DNA of 64,000 nucleotides from Halictus rubicundus (Eukaryota > Arthropoda > Insecta > Hymenoptera > Halictidae): assembly GCF_050948215.1 (NCBI RefSeq), contig NW_027488643.1, positions 186,001-250,000 on the forward strand, read 5' to 3'. This document shows positions 13,601-23,058 of this stretch, in pieces. Under the pieces are notes generated by a model. The model was given only the letters and a program-made list of their open reading frames with translations, did not search any database and was not told where the DNA came from. The translations under genes were made by a program, and so were the position numbers. Each line of letters opens with the position of its first letter. Positions within the stretch are counted from its first letter, which is position 1.

Positions 13601-15983
13601 GGATAGGATAGGGGATAGGATAGGATAGAGGATAGGATAGGATAGAGGAGAGGAGAGGATAGGATAGAGGATAGGATAGGATAGAGGATAGGATAGGATA
13701 GAAGATAGGATAGGATAGAGGATAGGATAGGATAGAGGATAGGATAGGATAGAGGATAGCGTAGGATAGAGGATAGGATAGGATAGAGGATACGATAGGA
13801 TAGAGGATAGGATAGGATAGAAGATAGGATAGGATAGAGGATAGGATAGGATAGAGGATAGGATAGGATAGAGGATAGCGTAGGATAGAGGATAGGATAG
13901 GATAGAGGATAGGATAGACGGTAGGATAGGATAGAGGATAGGATAGGATAGAGGATAGGATAGGATAGAGGATAGGATAGAGGATAGGATAGGATAGAGG
14001 ATAGGATAGGATAGAGGATAGGATAGGACAGAGGATAGGATAGGGGATTTGATAGGATAGAGGATAGGATAGGATAGACGATAGGATAGGATAGAGGATA
14101 GGATACGATAGAGGATAGGATAGGATAGAGGATAGGATAGGATAGAGGATAGGATAGGATAGAGGATAGCGTAGGATAGAGGATAGGATAGGATAGAGGA
14201 TACAATAGGATAGAGGATACAATAGGATAGAGGATAGGATAGAGGATAGAATAGGATAGAGGATAGGATAGGATAGAGGATAGGATAGGATAGCGGATAG
14301 GATAGGATAGAGGATAGGATAGGGCAGAGGATAGGATAGGGGATTTGATAGGATAGAGGATAGGATATGATAGACTATAGGATATGATAGGGGATAGGAT
14401 AGGATAGAGGATAGGATAGGATAGAGGATAGGATAGGATAGAGGATAGGATAGGATAGAGGATAGGATAGGATAGATGATAGGATAGGATGGAGGATTGG
14501 ATAGGATACAGGATAGGATAGGATATAGGATAGGATAGGATAGAGGATAGGATAGGATAGAGGATAGGATAGGATAGAGGATAGGATAGGATAGAGGATA
14601 GGATAGGATAGAGGATAGGATAGGATAGAGGATAGGATAGGATAGAGGATAGGATAGGATAGAGGATAGGATAGGATAGAGGATAGGATAGGATAGAGGA
14701 TAGGATAGGATAGAGGATAGGATAGGATAGAGGATAGGATAGGATAGAGGATAGGATAGGATAGAGGATAGGATAGGATAGAGGATAGGATAGGATAGAG
14801 GATAGCGTAGGATAGAGGATAGGATAGAGAATTGGATACGATAGAGGATAGAGGATAGGCTAGGATAGAGGATAGGATAGAGAATAGGATAGGATAGGGG
14901 ATTTGATAGGATAGAGGATAGGATATGATAGACTATAGGATATTATAGGGGATAGGATAGGATAGAGGATAGGATAGGATAGGATAGAGGATAGGATAGG
15001 ATAGAGGATAGGATAGGATAGAGGATAGGATAGGATAGATGATAGGATAGGATGGAGGATTGGATAGGATACAGGATAGGATAGCATAGGGGAATTGATA
15101 GGATAGAGGATAGGATAGGATAGAGGATAGGATAGGATAGAGGATAGGATAGGATAGAGGATAGGATAGGATAGAGGATAGGATAGGATAGGATAGAGGA
15201 TATGATAGGATAGAGGATAGGATAGGATAGAGGATAGGATAGGATAGAGGATAGGATAGGATAGAGGATAGGATAGGATAGAGGATAGGATAGGATAGAG
15301 GATAGGATAGGATAGAGGATAGGATAGGATACAGGATAGGATAGGATAGAGGATAGGATAGGATAGAGGATAGGATAGGATAGAGGATAGGATAGGATAG
15401 AGGATAGGATAGGATAGAGGATAGGATAGGATAGAGGATAGGATAGGATAGAGGATAGGATAGGATAGAGGATAGGATAGGATAGAGGATAGGATAGGAT
15501 AGAGGATAGGATAGGATAGAGGAAAGGATAGGGGATTGGATAGGATAGGATATAGGATAGGATAGGGTATTTGATAGGATAGAGGATATTATAGGATAGA
15601 GGATAGGATATGATAGAGGATTGGATACGATAGAGGATAGAGGATAGGCTAGGATAGAGGATAGGATAGAGGATAGGATAGGATAGAGGACAGGATAGGA
15701 TAGAGGATAGGATAGGATAGAGGATTGGATCGGATACAGGAAAGGATAGGATAGAGGATAGGATAGGATAGAGGATAGGATAGACGATAGGATAGGATAG
15801 AGGATAGGATAGGATAGAGGATAGGATAGGATAGAGGATAGGATAGGATAGAGGTTAGGATAGAGGATAGGATACGATATAGGATTGGATACGATAGAGG
15901 ATAGAGGATAGGATAGGATACAGGAAAGGATAGGATTGAGGATAGGATTAGATAGAGGATAGAACAGGATAGATGATAGGATA
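791..15983 (+). repeat. Recurrent variant cassette (TACGATATAGGATTGG), ten copies
   Basis: A cassette of at least 120 bp is marked by GAGGTTAGG, then TACGATATAGGATTGG, a double GATAGAGG, GATACAGGAAAGG, GGATTAGATAG and GAACAGGATAG. It recurs with the TACGATATAGG marker starting at 791, 3633, 4353, 7178, 8861, 9978, 11507, 12290, 13243 and 15873. I did not find it in the middle or right satellite blocks. The irregular spacing (about 720 to 2840 bp) fits repeated unequal exchange between higher-order units. The copy at 9978 carries a local change. Confidence 0.8.
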
Positions 15984-18110
15984 GGATAGAGGATAGGATA
16001 GAGGATAGGATAGAGGATAGGATAGGATAGAGGATAGGATAGGGGATTTGATAGGATAGAGGATAGGATAGGATAGAAGATAGGATAGGATAGGGCAGAG
16101 GATAGGATAGGGGGTTTGATAGGATAGAGGATAGGATAGGATAGAGGATAGGATAGGATAGAGGATAGAATAGGATAGAGGATAGGATAGGATAGAGGAT
16201 AGGATAGGACAGAGGACATAATAGGGGATTTGATAGGATAGAGGATAGGATAGGATAGACGATAGGATATGATAGAGGATAGGATAGGATAGAGGATAGG
16301 ATAGGATAGAGGATAGGATAGGATAGAGGATAGGATAGGATAGAGGATAGGATAGGATAGAGGATAGGATAGGATAGATGATAGGATAGGATGGAGGATT
16401 GGATAGGATACAGGATAGGATAGCATAGGGGAATTGATAGGATAGAGGATAGGATAGGATAGAGGATAGGATAGGATAGAGGATAGAGTAGGATAGAGGA
16501 TAGGATAGGATAGAGGATAGGATAGACGGTAGGATAGGATAGAGGATAGGATAGGATAGAGGATAGGATAGGATAGACGATAGGATAGGATAGAGGATAG
16601 GATAGGATAGAGGATAGGATAGGATAGACGATAGGATAGGATAGAGGATAGGATAGGATAGAGGATAGGATACGATAGAGGATAGGATAGGATAGAGGAT
16701 AGGATAGGGGATTTGATAGGATAGAGGATAGGATAGGATAGAAGATAGGATAGGATAGAGGATAGGATAGGATAGAGGATAGGATAGGATAGAGGATAGG
16801 ATAGGATGGAGGATTGGATAGGATACAGGATAGGATAGCATAGGGGAATTGATAGGATAGAGGATAGGATAGGATAGAGGATAGGATAGGATAGAGGATA
16901 GGATAGGATAGAGGATAGGATAGGATAGAGGATAGGATAGGATAGAGGATAGGATAGGATAGAGGATACGATAGGATAGAGGATAGGATAGGATAGAGGA
17001 TAGGATAGGGCAGAGGATACGATAGGGGATTTGATAGGATAGAGGATAGGATAGGATAGAGGATAGGATAGGATAGAGGATAGAGTAGGATATAGGATAG
17101 GATAGGATAGAGGATAGGATAGACGGTAGGATAGGATAGAGGATAGGATAGGATAGATGATAGGATAGGATAGAAGATAGTATAGGATAGAGGATAGGAT
17201 AGGATAGAGGATAGGATACGATAGAGGATAGGATAGGATAGAGGATAGGATAGGGGATTTGATAGGATAGAGGATAGGATAGGATAGAAGATAGGATAGG
17301 ATAGAGGATAGGATAGGATAGAGGATAGGATAGGATAGAGGATAGGATAGGATAGAGGAGAGGAGAGGATAGGATAGAGGATAGGATAGGATAGAGGATA
17401 GGATAGGATAGAAGATAGGATAGGATAGAGGATAGGATAGGATAGAGGATAGGATAGGATAGAGGATAGCGTAGGATAGAGGATAGGATAGGATAGAGGA
17501 TACGATAGGATAGAGGATAGGATAGGATAGAAGATAGGATAGGATAGAGGATAGGATAGGATAGAGGATAGGATAGGATAGAGGATAGCGTAGGATAGAG
17601 GATAGGATAGGATAGAGGATAGGATAGACGGTAGGATAGGATAGAGGATAGGATAGGATAGAGGATAGGATAGGATAGAGGATAGGATAGAGGATAGGAT
17701 AGGATAGAGGATAGGATAGGATAGAGGATAGGATAGGACAGAGGATAGGATAGGGGATTTGATAGGATAGAGGATAGGATAGGATAGACGATAGGATAGG
17801 ATAGAGGATAGGATACGATAGAGGATAGGATAGGATAGAGGATAGGATAGGATAGAGGATAGGATAGGATAGAGGATAGCGTAGGATAGAGGATAGGATA
17901 GGATAGAGGATACGATAGGATAGAGGATAGGATAGAGGATATAATAGGATAGAGGATAGGATAGGATAGAGGATAGGATAGGATAGCGGATAGGATAGGA
18001 TAGAGGATAGGATAGGGCAGAGGATAGGATAGGGGATTTGATAGGATAGAGGATAGAGGATAGGATAGGATAGAGGATAGGATAGGATATAGGATTGGAT
18101 AGAGGATAGG

Positions 18111-18115
18111 ATAGA
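18111..18115 (+). repeat. Target-site duplication, copia-1, left
   Basis: ATAGA immediately before the left LTR matches ATAGA at 23054-23058 immediately after the right LTR. Joining the flanks at this 5-mer restores an unbroken satellite sequence. Confidence 0.88.
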
Positions 18116-18425
18116 TATTGTTTTTGGGAAGCAAGGTATTTACTTATTTAGAAAGAATAAAAAAAAACACAGATATGATCATGAACGATATTTGATCGAT
18201 GTTTCCTCTACTAAGGCTAGGCTTTTACTGAACGACTTCGGCAGCTCGTCGATACGTTGGAGAAAAATAAAACATCTGAATGGGACACGTCGGCGGACCA
18301 AAAAGAAGCGCGGCTCTGTCTTTGATTCGATACCTAAAGACACCGCTAGATACAATGTAACGAGATACATATACAACAGGTAATGGAACCGTATTATAGA
18401 TATAATTTCTGTACAAATATCTATA
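18116..18425 (-). repeat. 3' LTR of copia-1
   Basis: This copy is 310 bp and 98-99% identical to the right LTR. It follows the polypurine tract on the - strand. On the coding strand it starts TATAGATATTTG and ends ACAATA, where the inner end of the other LTR reads CCAACA. The terminal dinucleotides are therefore not the usual TG...CA at the outer ends. A 65-codon frame on the - strand inside the LTR looks incidental. Confidence 0.95.
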
Positions 18426-18435
18426 CTTCCACTCA
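18426..18435 (-). other. Polypurine tract of copia-1
   Basis: On the coding strand the purine-rich run TGAGTGGAAG directly abuts the 3' LTR. This is the expected position for the plus-strand primer. Confidence 0.75.
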
Positions 18436-18596
18436 GAAATTAATCTTTAAATACTTATAGAGAGAACATCGTTCATTTCCCTTTTATTATTATTATTCTT
18501 GGGCAATATACAAATGGTTCAACATTCGTTGCAATGGATTGAGGAAAACCCAAAAAAAACTCAATCAAACCATTATTATCGTTTAACAATTTCTTA

Positions 18597-21500
18597 TCAC
18601 TCGGGCTCCTCCAGTCCGATCTGCTTGCGCATATAATTGAACTTCACTGTTGGTATTGGTTTTGTGAAAATATCCCCTAGTTGTTCACCTGTAGGTATAT
18701 ATTTTAGTATTATTTCCTTTTGTTCAATCTTTTCTCGTGAAAAATGATACTTAACGTCGATGTGTTTCGATCGCTTATGATCTGTTGGATTATTTCCTAT
18801 TGCTATACAACCGTTATTGTCCTCGAAAATAGTAATTGGTTCCTTTATGTCTATTTTTATACTCGACAACAAAGATTTTATCCAACTAGCTTCTTTAATC
18901 CCTTCATATAACGCCATATACTCAGCTTCAGTTGAGGAAGTTGCAACTGAGTTTTGTTTCCTTGTATTCCAACAGATCGTATTCGTTTCAAACATTTTAA
19001 AAATATATCCAGTCGTAGTCTTCCTGTCGATTTCATTACCTGCCCAATCAGAGTCTACATAACCAGTCAATATAGTTTTGAAATCATTTCTTTTATAAAT
19101 TAAACGGTATCTTAACGATCCTTTCACATATCTTAAGACCCTTTTTAGATTCTGCCAGAGTTCCTTATTATTTTTATTTTGATATCTGCTGAGCAAGTTC
19201 ACAGCGAAACATAAATCAGGTCGCGTGCATAGCATAGCATACATTAAGCAGCCAATAAGGTTCCTACATGGTACATCAAAATATTCATCCGAATCTAAGG
19301 CTGTGTAGTCTAATTTTGCAGGCAATGGAGTACTTACACTATTACACTCACTCATTTTGTACTTTTGCAAAACATTCTGTAAATAGACGCTTTGATCTAG
19401 AGTGATTATATCGTCTTTTCTTTCAACGTTTATTCCTAGGAATAATCTCATTTCGTTCATATCTGTCATTGAAAACTTTCTTTTTAAATAATCTTTAAAG
19501 TTTTTTAATGTGCTTCTATCGTATGTAACTATTAAGAGATCGTCAACGTACAAAATGACATATATATTTTTACAAATATGATTCCTATCGAGGATATATA
19601 AACAGCGATCTACAGAAGAGTTTTGAAAGCCATGGTTTTTGAGAGTGACTTCAAAAAGTTGAAACCAGCATCTGGCCGATTGTTTTAAGCCATATAATGC
19701 TTTATTCAACCTGCATACTTGATTTTCTTGCGCTTGAATACCTTCTGGTGCACGCATATAAATCTCCTCTTTCAGTAGACCATTCAAAAAGGCTGTCTTA
19801 ACGTCCATTTGGTGAATTAATAAATTATACTGATTTGCAAAGGCCAAAAGCATTCGAAAAGTTGCAATGCGAGCTACAGGCGCAAAGGTCTCATTATAGT
19901 CTAATAAATATTGTTGACTAAAACCTCTTGCAACCAATCTCGCTTTAAATTTGCATGGATTTCCGTTTTCATCCATTTTAATGCTAAAAACCCATTTGCA
20001 ATCAACTATATTTTTATTATTTGGACGGGGAACTAGGTTCGACGTATTGTTATATATTAGGGAGTCGATTTCATCTTTTATCGCTTTCTCCCACTGAATC
20101 TTATCATCACGGTCTTTTATCTCACTATACGCTTTGGGAACTTCACAATTTGTTGCGAGTGCATAAGCATGATAATCATGCTCCTCATTATAATTTATAT
20201 GAGGTTTGACTTTAATTCTTGCACTTCTTCGCGAACCACTTTCATTAGAGTCAATTTGAGCATTAGTGTTTTCGATATTCCTTTTATCAGACACTATTGT
20301 TTCGCTCCTTTGACTTTTGCTGATTTCTTTTTCTTCATCAGCTTCTTGTGATTTTATTGCTACGATACTTTCTTCTTCAAAGTTATTTGTGTGTACAAAA
20401 GGTCTTGAATTTTTAAAATTAATCTCATCAAAAATGACATCACGGGCTATCATGAATTTTCCTGTATTCGCGTTTAATATTTTATACCCGTTTTTCTCAT
20501 AGCCTATAAATATCCCTTTAAACGATTTCTTATCAAATTTACTTTCTCTATTTTTGTCGTGCACGTAGACGGTGCTACCAAAAATTCTTAAACGATTTAA
20601 TTTTGGTTTCCTATTATGCCATAGTTCAAAAGGAGTTTTATTCTCCGCGATGGCTTTACTTGGAGAAATATTAATTAAGTGGGCTGCTGTTAATATTGCC
20701 TCTCCCCATAGCTCTTTGTATAAAACAGCACCATGAATCATGGCGCGAGCTTTTTCTAATAGAGTTCTGTTCATTCGTTCTGCTATGGGATTTTGCTGAG
20801 GCGTATACGGAACTGTCAATTGATATTGAATACCCTTTTGCACACAAAAAGCTTTGAATTCATTTGATAAGTATTCTGTCCCATTATCGCAATTCAAATT
20901 TGCGATTTGTAAACTGAAGTGTGATTCAGATTTGGCTACAAAGTCTTGAAAAACTTTGAACACTTCAGATTTAAACGCGATGAGATAAACGACCGTGTAA
21001 TGTGTAAATTCGTCAATGAATGTAACAAAATAACTTTTTTCGTCGATTGTTTTTGGTTTAATTGGTCCACATACATCAGAGTGGACAGTAAACAGAGGTC
21101 TAGTTATGTGACTCCTGTCCCTTCCTTTTGAGAAAGGCAGACGCGCTTGTTTTCCGTACACACAAGCTTCACATAAATCCTGTGTAGGATTAATTCTGTC
21201 TATTAATTTCTTACCAACGATTAAATCATTCTGTTTCATTTTAACGAATTTAGAACTCTCAATATGACCCAAACGTTCATGCCACAATTTGTATGTGTTT
21301 GGTACTACGATATTATTTGCATATGTTTTATCACACATAGTTTTATCAATAGTAAATGTTACACATATTAAATTTTGTGCTGACTTACCAGTGAGTATGG
21401 TCTTACCACCTTTCGTTACTGTAACTTTGCCAGTTTCGCTAAAAATGACTCTCATTCCGGCTTCCTGGATTCGGCGAACGGAAAGTAGGTTGTTTGGGAC

Positions 21501-22655
21501 ATCGGGTACGTATAATACATTCTCCAGAACTCCGGTAACTCCTAGATTTGTCGTTATTTTAATCGAACCAATCTTCGTTGCCGTGATAACTTCTCCTTTC
21601 TTTGCAATTGACACATGAATGGGCTTCTTCAATGTTGATAAAGTCACGAAAAAATCCATTTCATTAACCAAGTGATCTGTAGCACCTGAGTCCAATATAA
21701 AATCTATTTCAGCAGAATCATTTGATCTTTTATTATTTTTTATTTGAACTCCTGTCATAAACGCGAAGCTTTCACGCTCTCCTTGCACTTGAACGGTTTG
21801 AATTGTTCGCGGCCGCTCTTCAGCCGTAGAATTCCTTTTGTAATAGTAGCAGTCTTTCTTTTCGTGGTTTCTTCTGCCACAATAATCACATTTTTTATAA
21901 TAGTTTTTGTTAAATCCTTTATTTTTAAAAGAACGACGTTGATGATTATTTTCATTTCTTTTAAAACTTGTCTTAAATTTTTTATCTCTCTTTATCCTCT
22001 CATTATCCCTTTTTGTTTCTATATGCAATACTTTTGCACTTGTTTCACTTTTCTCGTTTCGTAGTTTCACTTCATAATCTAGCAATTTAATTTTCACAAA
22101 TGCGAGGCTTAGATTTTCGTCTGATTGGGTTTGGATTGCGGTGACGAGTGGATCGTATGAATTTGGTAACGTTAATAACAATCTGGCTACTTTACTCATC
22201 TCGGACAGTGTTTCTCCCGCAGAGTGTAGTTCCACTATCATTTCGTCGAAAAGTATGAAATGTTTTGAAAGTGGTATATCTTCCTTAAATTTAAAACACA
22301 ATAACTTCTTCTCGACAGCAAGTTGAGTTGCGAGGCTTTTTCTTTGGTATATCGCATCCAATTTGTTAATTATATCCCTAGCCGTATCTGTCTCCGTTGC
22401 GAAACATAACATTGAATCTGTTAAGTATTCAATAATTATTCCCGTAGCAATTCTCTCGCATCGCATCCAATCTTTTCCCGGGGTTTCTGGGCGATCCAAG
22501 TCCAAAACTTTCAGTGCATCCTCTTCTGCTATTAATGCCCGAATTCTGTGTTTCCAGACGCTATACTTTTCCCCATCGAAGGGGTTGATGTTTCGCTTTG
22601 TCTTCTTCGTGTCTGCACTCATTTTCACAGTATCACACGTCTCTTTCCCGTTCAC
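18597..22655 (-). CDS. copia-1 Gag-Pol polyprotein (1352 aa)
   Basis: This single uninterrupted polyprotein makes the virus-like particle and all enzymes for copying and integration. Domains in order are: copia-type Gag (about 20-240); a zinc knuckle CX2CX4HX4C at C256-C269; an aspartic protease with DSGA at 322-325; a pre-integrase HHCC zinc region (H459, H464, C495, C498); a DDE integrase with D527, D590 and E626; a reverse transcriptase with PVARI near 926 and the YVDD active site at 1036-1039; and RNase H with D1201, E1245 (TEAEYM) and D1279. The frame ends with TGA at 18597. The first ATG, 88 bp inside the 5' LTR, gives the longest frame and is followed directly by Gag. Typical copia polyproteins are about 1400 aa, so this length is normal. 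No catalytic residue that I can see is lost. Confidence 0.97.
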   Translation of the reverse strand: MNGKETCDTVKMSADTKKTKRNINPFDGEKYSVWKHRIRALIAEEDALKVLDLDRPETPGKDWMRCERIATGIIIEYLTDSMLCFATETDTARDIINKLDAIYQRKSLATQLAVEKKLLCFKFKEDIPLSKHFILFDEMIVELHSAGETLSEMSKVARLLLTLPNSYDPLVTAIQTQSDENLSLAFVKIKLLDYEVKLRNEKSETSAKVLHIETKRDNERIKRDKKFKTSFKRNENNHQRRSFKNKGFNKNYYKKCDYCGRRNHEKKDCYYYKRNSTAEERPRTIQTVQVQGERESFAFMTGVQIKNNKRSNDSAEIDFILDSGATDHLVNEMDFFVTLSTLKKPIHVSIAKKGEVITATKIGSIKITTNLGVTGVLENVLYVPDVPNNLLSVRRIQEAGMRVIFSETGKVTVTKGGKTILTGKSAQNLICVTFTIDKTMCDKTYANNIVVPNTYKLWHERLGHIESSKFVKMKQNDLIVGKKLIDRINPTQDLCEACVYGKQARLPFSKGRDRSHITRPLFTVHSDVCGPIKPKTIDEKSYFVTFIDEFTHYTVVYLIAFKSEVFKVFQDFVAKSESHFSLQIANLNCDNGTEYLSNEFKAFCVQKGIQYQLTVPYTPQQNPIAERMNRTLLEKARAMIHGAVLYKELWGEAILTAAHLINISPSKAIAENKTPFELWHNRKPKLNRLRIFGSTVYVHDKNRESKFDKKSFKGIFIGYEKNGYKILNANTGKFMIARDVIFDEINFKNSRPFVHTNNFEEESIVAIKSQEADEEKEISKSQRSETIVSDKRNIENTNAQIDSNESGSRRSARIKVKPHINYNEEHDYHAYALATNCEVPKAYSEIKDRDDKIQWEKAIKDEIDSLIYNNTSNLVPRPNNKNIVDCKWVFSIKMDENGNPCKFKARLVARGFSQQYLLDYNETFAPVARIATFRMLLAFANQYNLLIHQMDVKTAFLNGLLKEEIYMRAPEGIQAQENQVCRLNKALYGLKQSARCWFQLFEVTLKNHGFQNSSVDRCLYILDRNHICKNIYVILYVDDLLIVTYDRSTLKNFKDYLKRKFSMTDMNEMRLFLGINVERKDDIITLDQSVYLQNVLQKYKMSECNSVSTPLPAKLDYTALDSDEYFDVPCRNLIGCLMYAMLCTRPDLCFAVNLLSRYQNKNNKELWQNLKRVLRYVKGSLRYRLIYKRNDFKTILTGYVDSDWAGNEIDRKTTTGYIFKMFETNTICWNTRKQNSVATSSTEAEYMALYEGIKEASWIKSLLSSIKIDIKEPITIFEDNNGCIAIGNNPTDHKRSKHIDVKYHFSREKIEQKEIILKYIPTGEQLGDIFTKPIPTVKFNYMRKQIGLEEPE

Positions 22656-22743
22656 TTTAAAACTTAAAATAACTTTAAAATTAGTTCAAATTAGTTTAAA
22701 GTAACTTTAAAATTACTTTAACTATGTGCCTGGGCCCATAACC
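22656..22743 (-). other. Leader of copia-1
   Basis: This short untranslated leader of 88 bp lies between the 5' LTR and the start codon. Beyond the primer site it is A/T-rich, with repeated AACTTTAAAAT-like words. No other feature is visible. Confidence 0.7.
22730..22743 (-). other. Primer-binding site, half initiator tRNA-Met type
   Basis: GGTTATGGGCCCAG on the coding strand directly follows the 5' LTR end CCAACA. It is complementary to the anticodon arm of initiator tRNA-Met, not to a tRNA 3' CCA end. This is the unusual primer known from Drosophila copia, where a cleaved half-tRNA starts minus-strand synthesis. Confidence 0.88.
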
Positions 22744-23053
22744 TGTTGGTTTTGGGAAGCAAGGTATTTACTTATTTAGAAAGAATAAAAAAAAACACAG
22801 ATATGATCATGAACGATATTTGATCGATGTTTCCTCTACTAAGGCTAGGCTTTTACTGAACGACTTCGGCAGCTCGTCGATACGTTGGAGAAAAATAAAA
22901 CATCTGAATGGGACACGTCGGCGGACCAAAAAGAAGCGCGGCTCTGTCTTTGATTCGATACCTAAAGACACCGCGAGATACAATGTAACGAGATACATAT
23001 ACAACAGTTAATGGAACCGTATTATAGATATAATTTCTGTACAAATATCTATA
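22744..23053 (-). repeat. 5' LTR of copia-1
   Basis: This 310-bp LTR should hold the promoter and transcript start. On the coding strand it runs TATAGATATTTG to CCAACA. TATA-like words (TTATATCTATAATA near 23015-23030; TATATGTAT near 22995) could serve as a promoter, but none is decisive. Confidence 0.95.
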
Positions 23054-23058
23054 ATAGA
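23054..23058 (+). repeat. Target-site duplication, copia-1, right
   Basis: ATAGA matches 18111-18115. The satellite resumes in register directly after it. Confidence 0.88.

Larger units (their letters stand above)
1..18115 (+). repeat. 17-bp ATAGG-based satellite array, left block
   Basis: This is a tandem array of ATAGGATAGGATAGAGG (17 bp), which is two ATAGG pentamers plus one ATAGAGG heptamer. Shorter (12 bp) and longer (22 bp) units differ by whole pentamers. Runs of near-perfect units occur around 2290-2520, 5870-6090, 12616-12909, 14541-14800 and 15230-15530. Elsewhere single-base variants (GGGGATTTG, GACGATAGG, GATACAGG, GCATAGGGGAATTG) mark longer higher-order blocks. The + strand is almost free of C. 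The array runs off the left window edge and is cut at 18115 by a copia insertion. No gene is supported here; the long - strand reading frames are a by-product of a stop-free repeat. Confidence 0.98.
18116..23053 (-). mobile_element. Complete Ty1/copia retrotransposon (copia-1)
   Basis: This is a 4938-bp LTR element inserted in the satellite with 310-bp LTRs (18116-18425 and 22744-23053), a 5-bp ATAGA target duplication, a primer-binding site, a polypurine tract and one full Gag-Pol frame. The LTRs align without gaps. They differ at two interior bases (GCTAG versus GCGAG; CAGGT versus CAGTT) and at two bases at the extreme left end (TATTGT versus TGTTGG), so the insertion is young. The layout and the tRNA half-molecule primer site match the Drosophila copia lineage. 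With no break in the coding frame it could be autonomous, though I cannot test activity. Confidence 0.97.

Noticed and set aside
9960..14222. A - strand reading frame of about 1420 codons, and many similar ones across the satellite
   Set aside because: It is a direct consequence of a stop-free 17-bp repeat whose length is not a multiple of 3. It encodes only a 17-residue periodic peptide, has no domain, and several such frames overlap each other in different phases.
1..18115. CRISPR array or other spaced repeat system
   Set aside because: There are no unique spacers. The units are contiguous and the context is eukaryotic.
18179..18376. A 65-codon protein encoded in the copia-1 LTR (repeated at 22807-23004)
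   Set aside because: It appears in both LTRs only because they are duplicates. It overlaps other frames and matches nothing I know.
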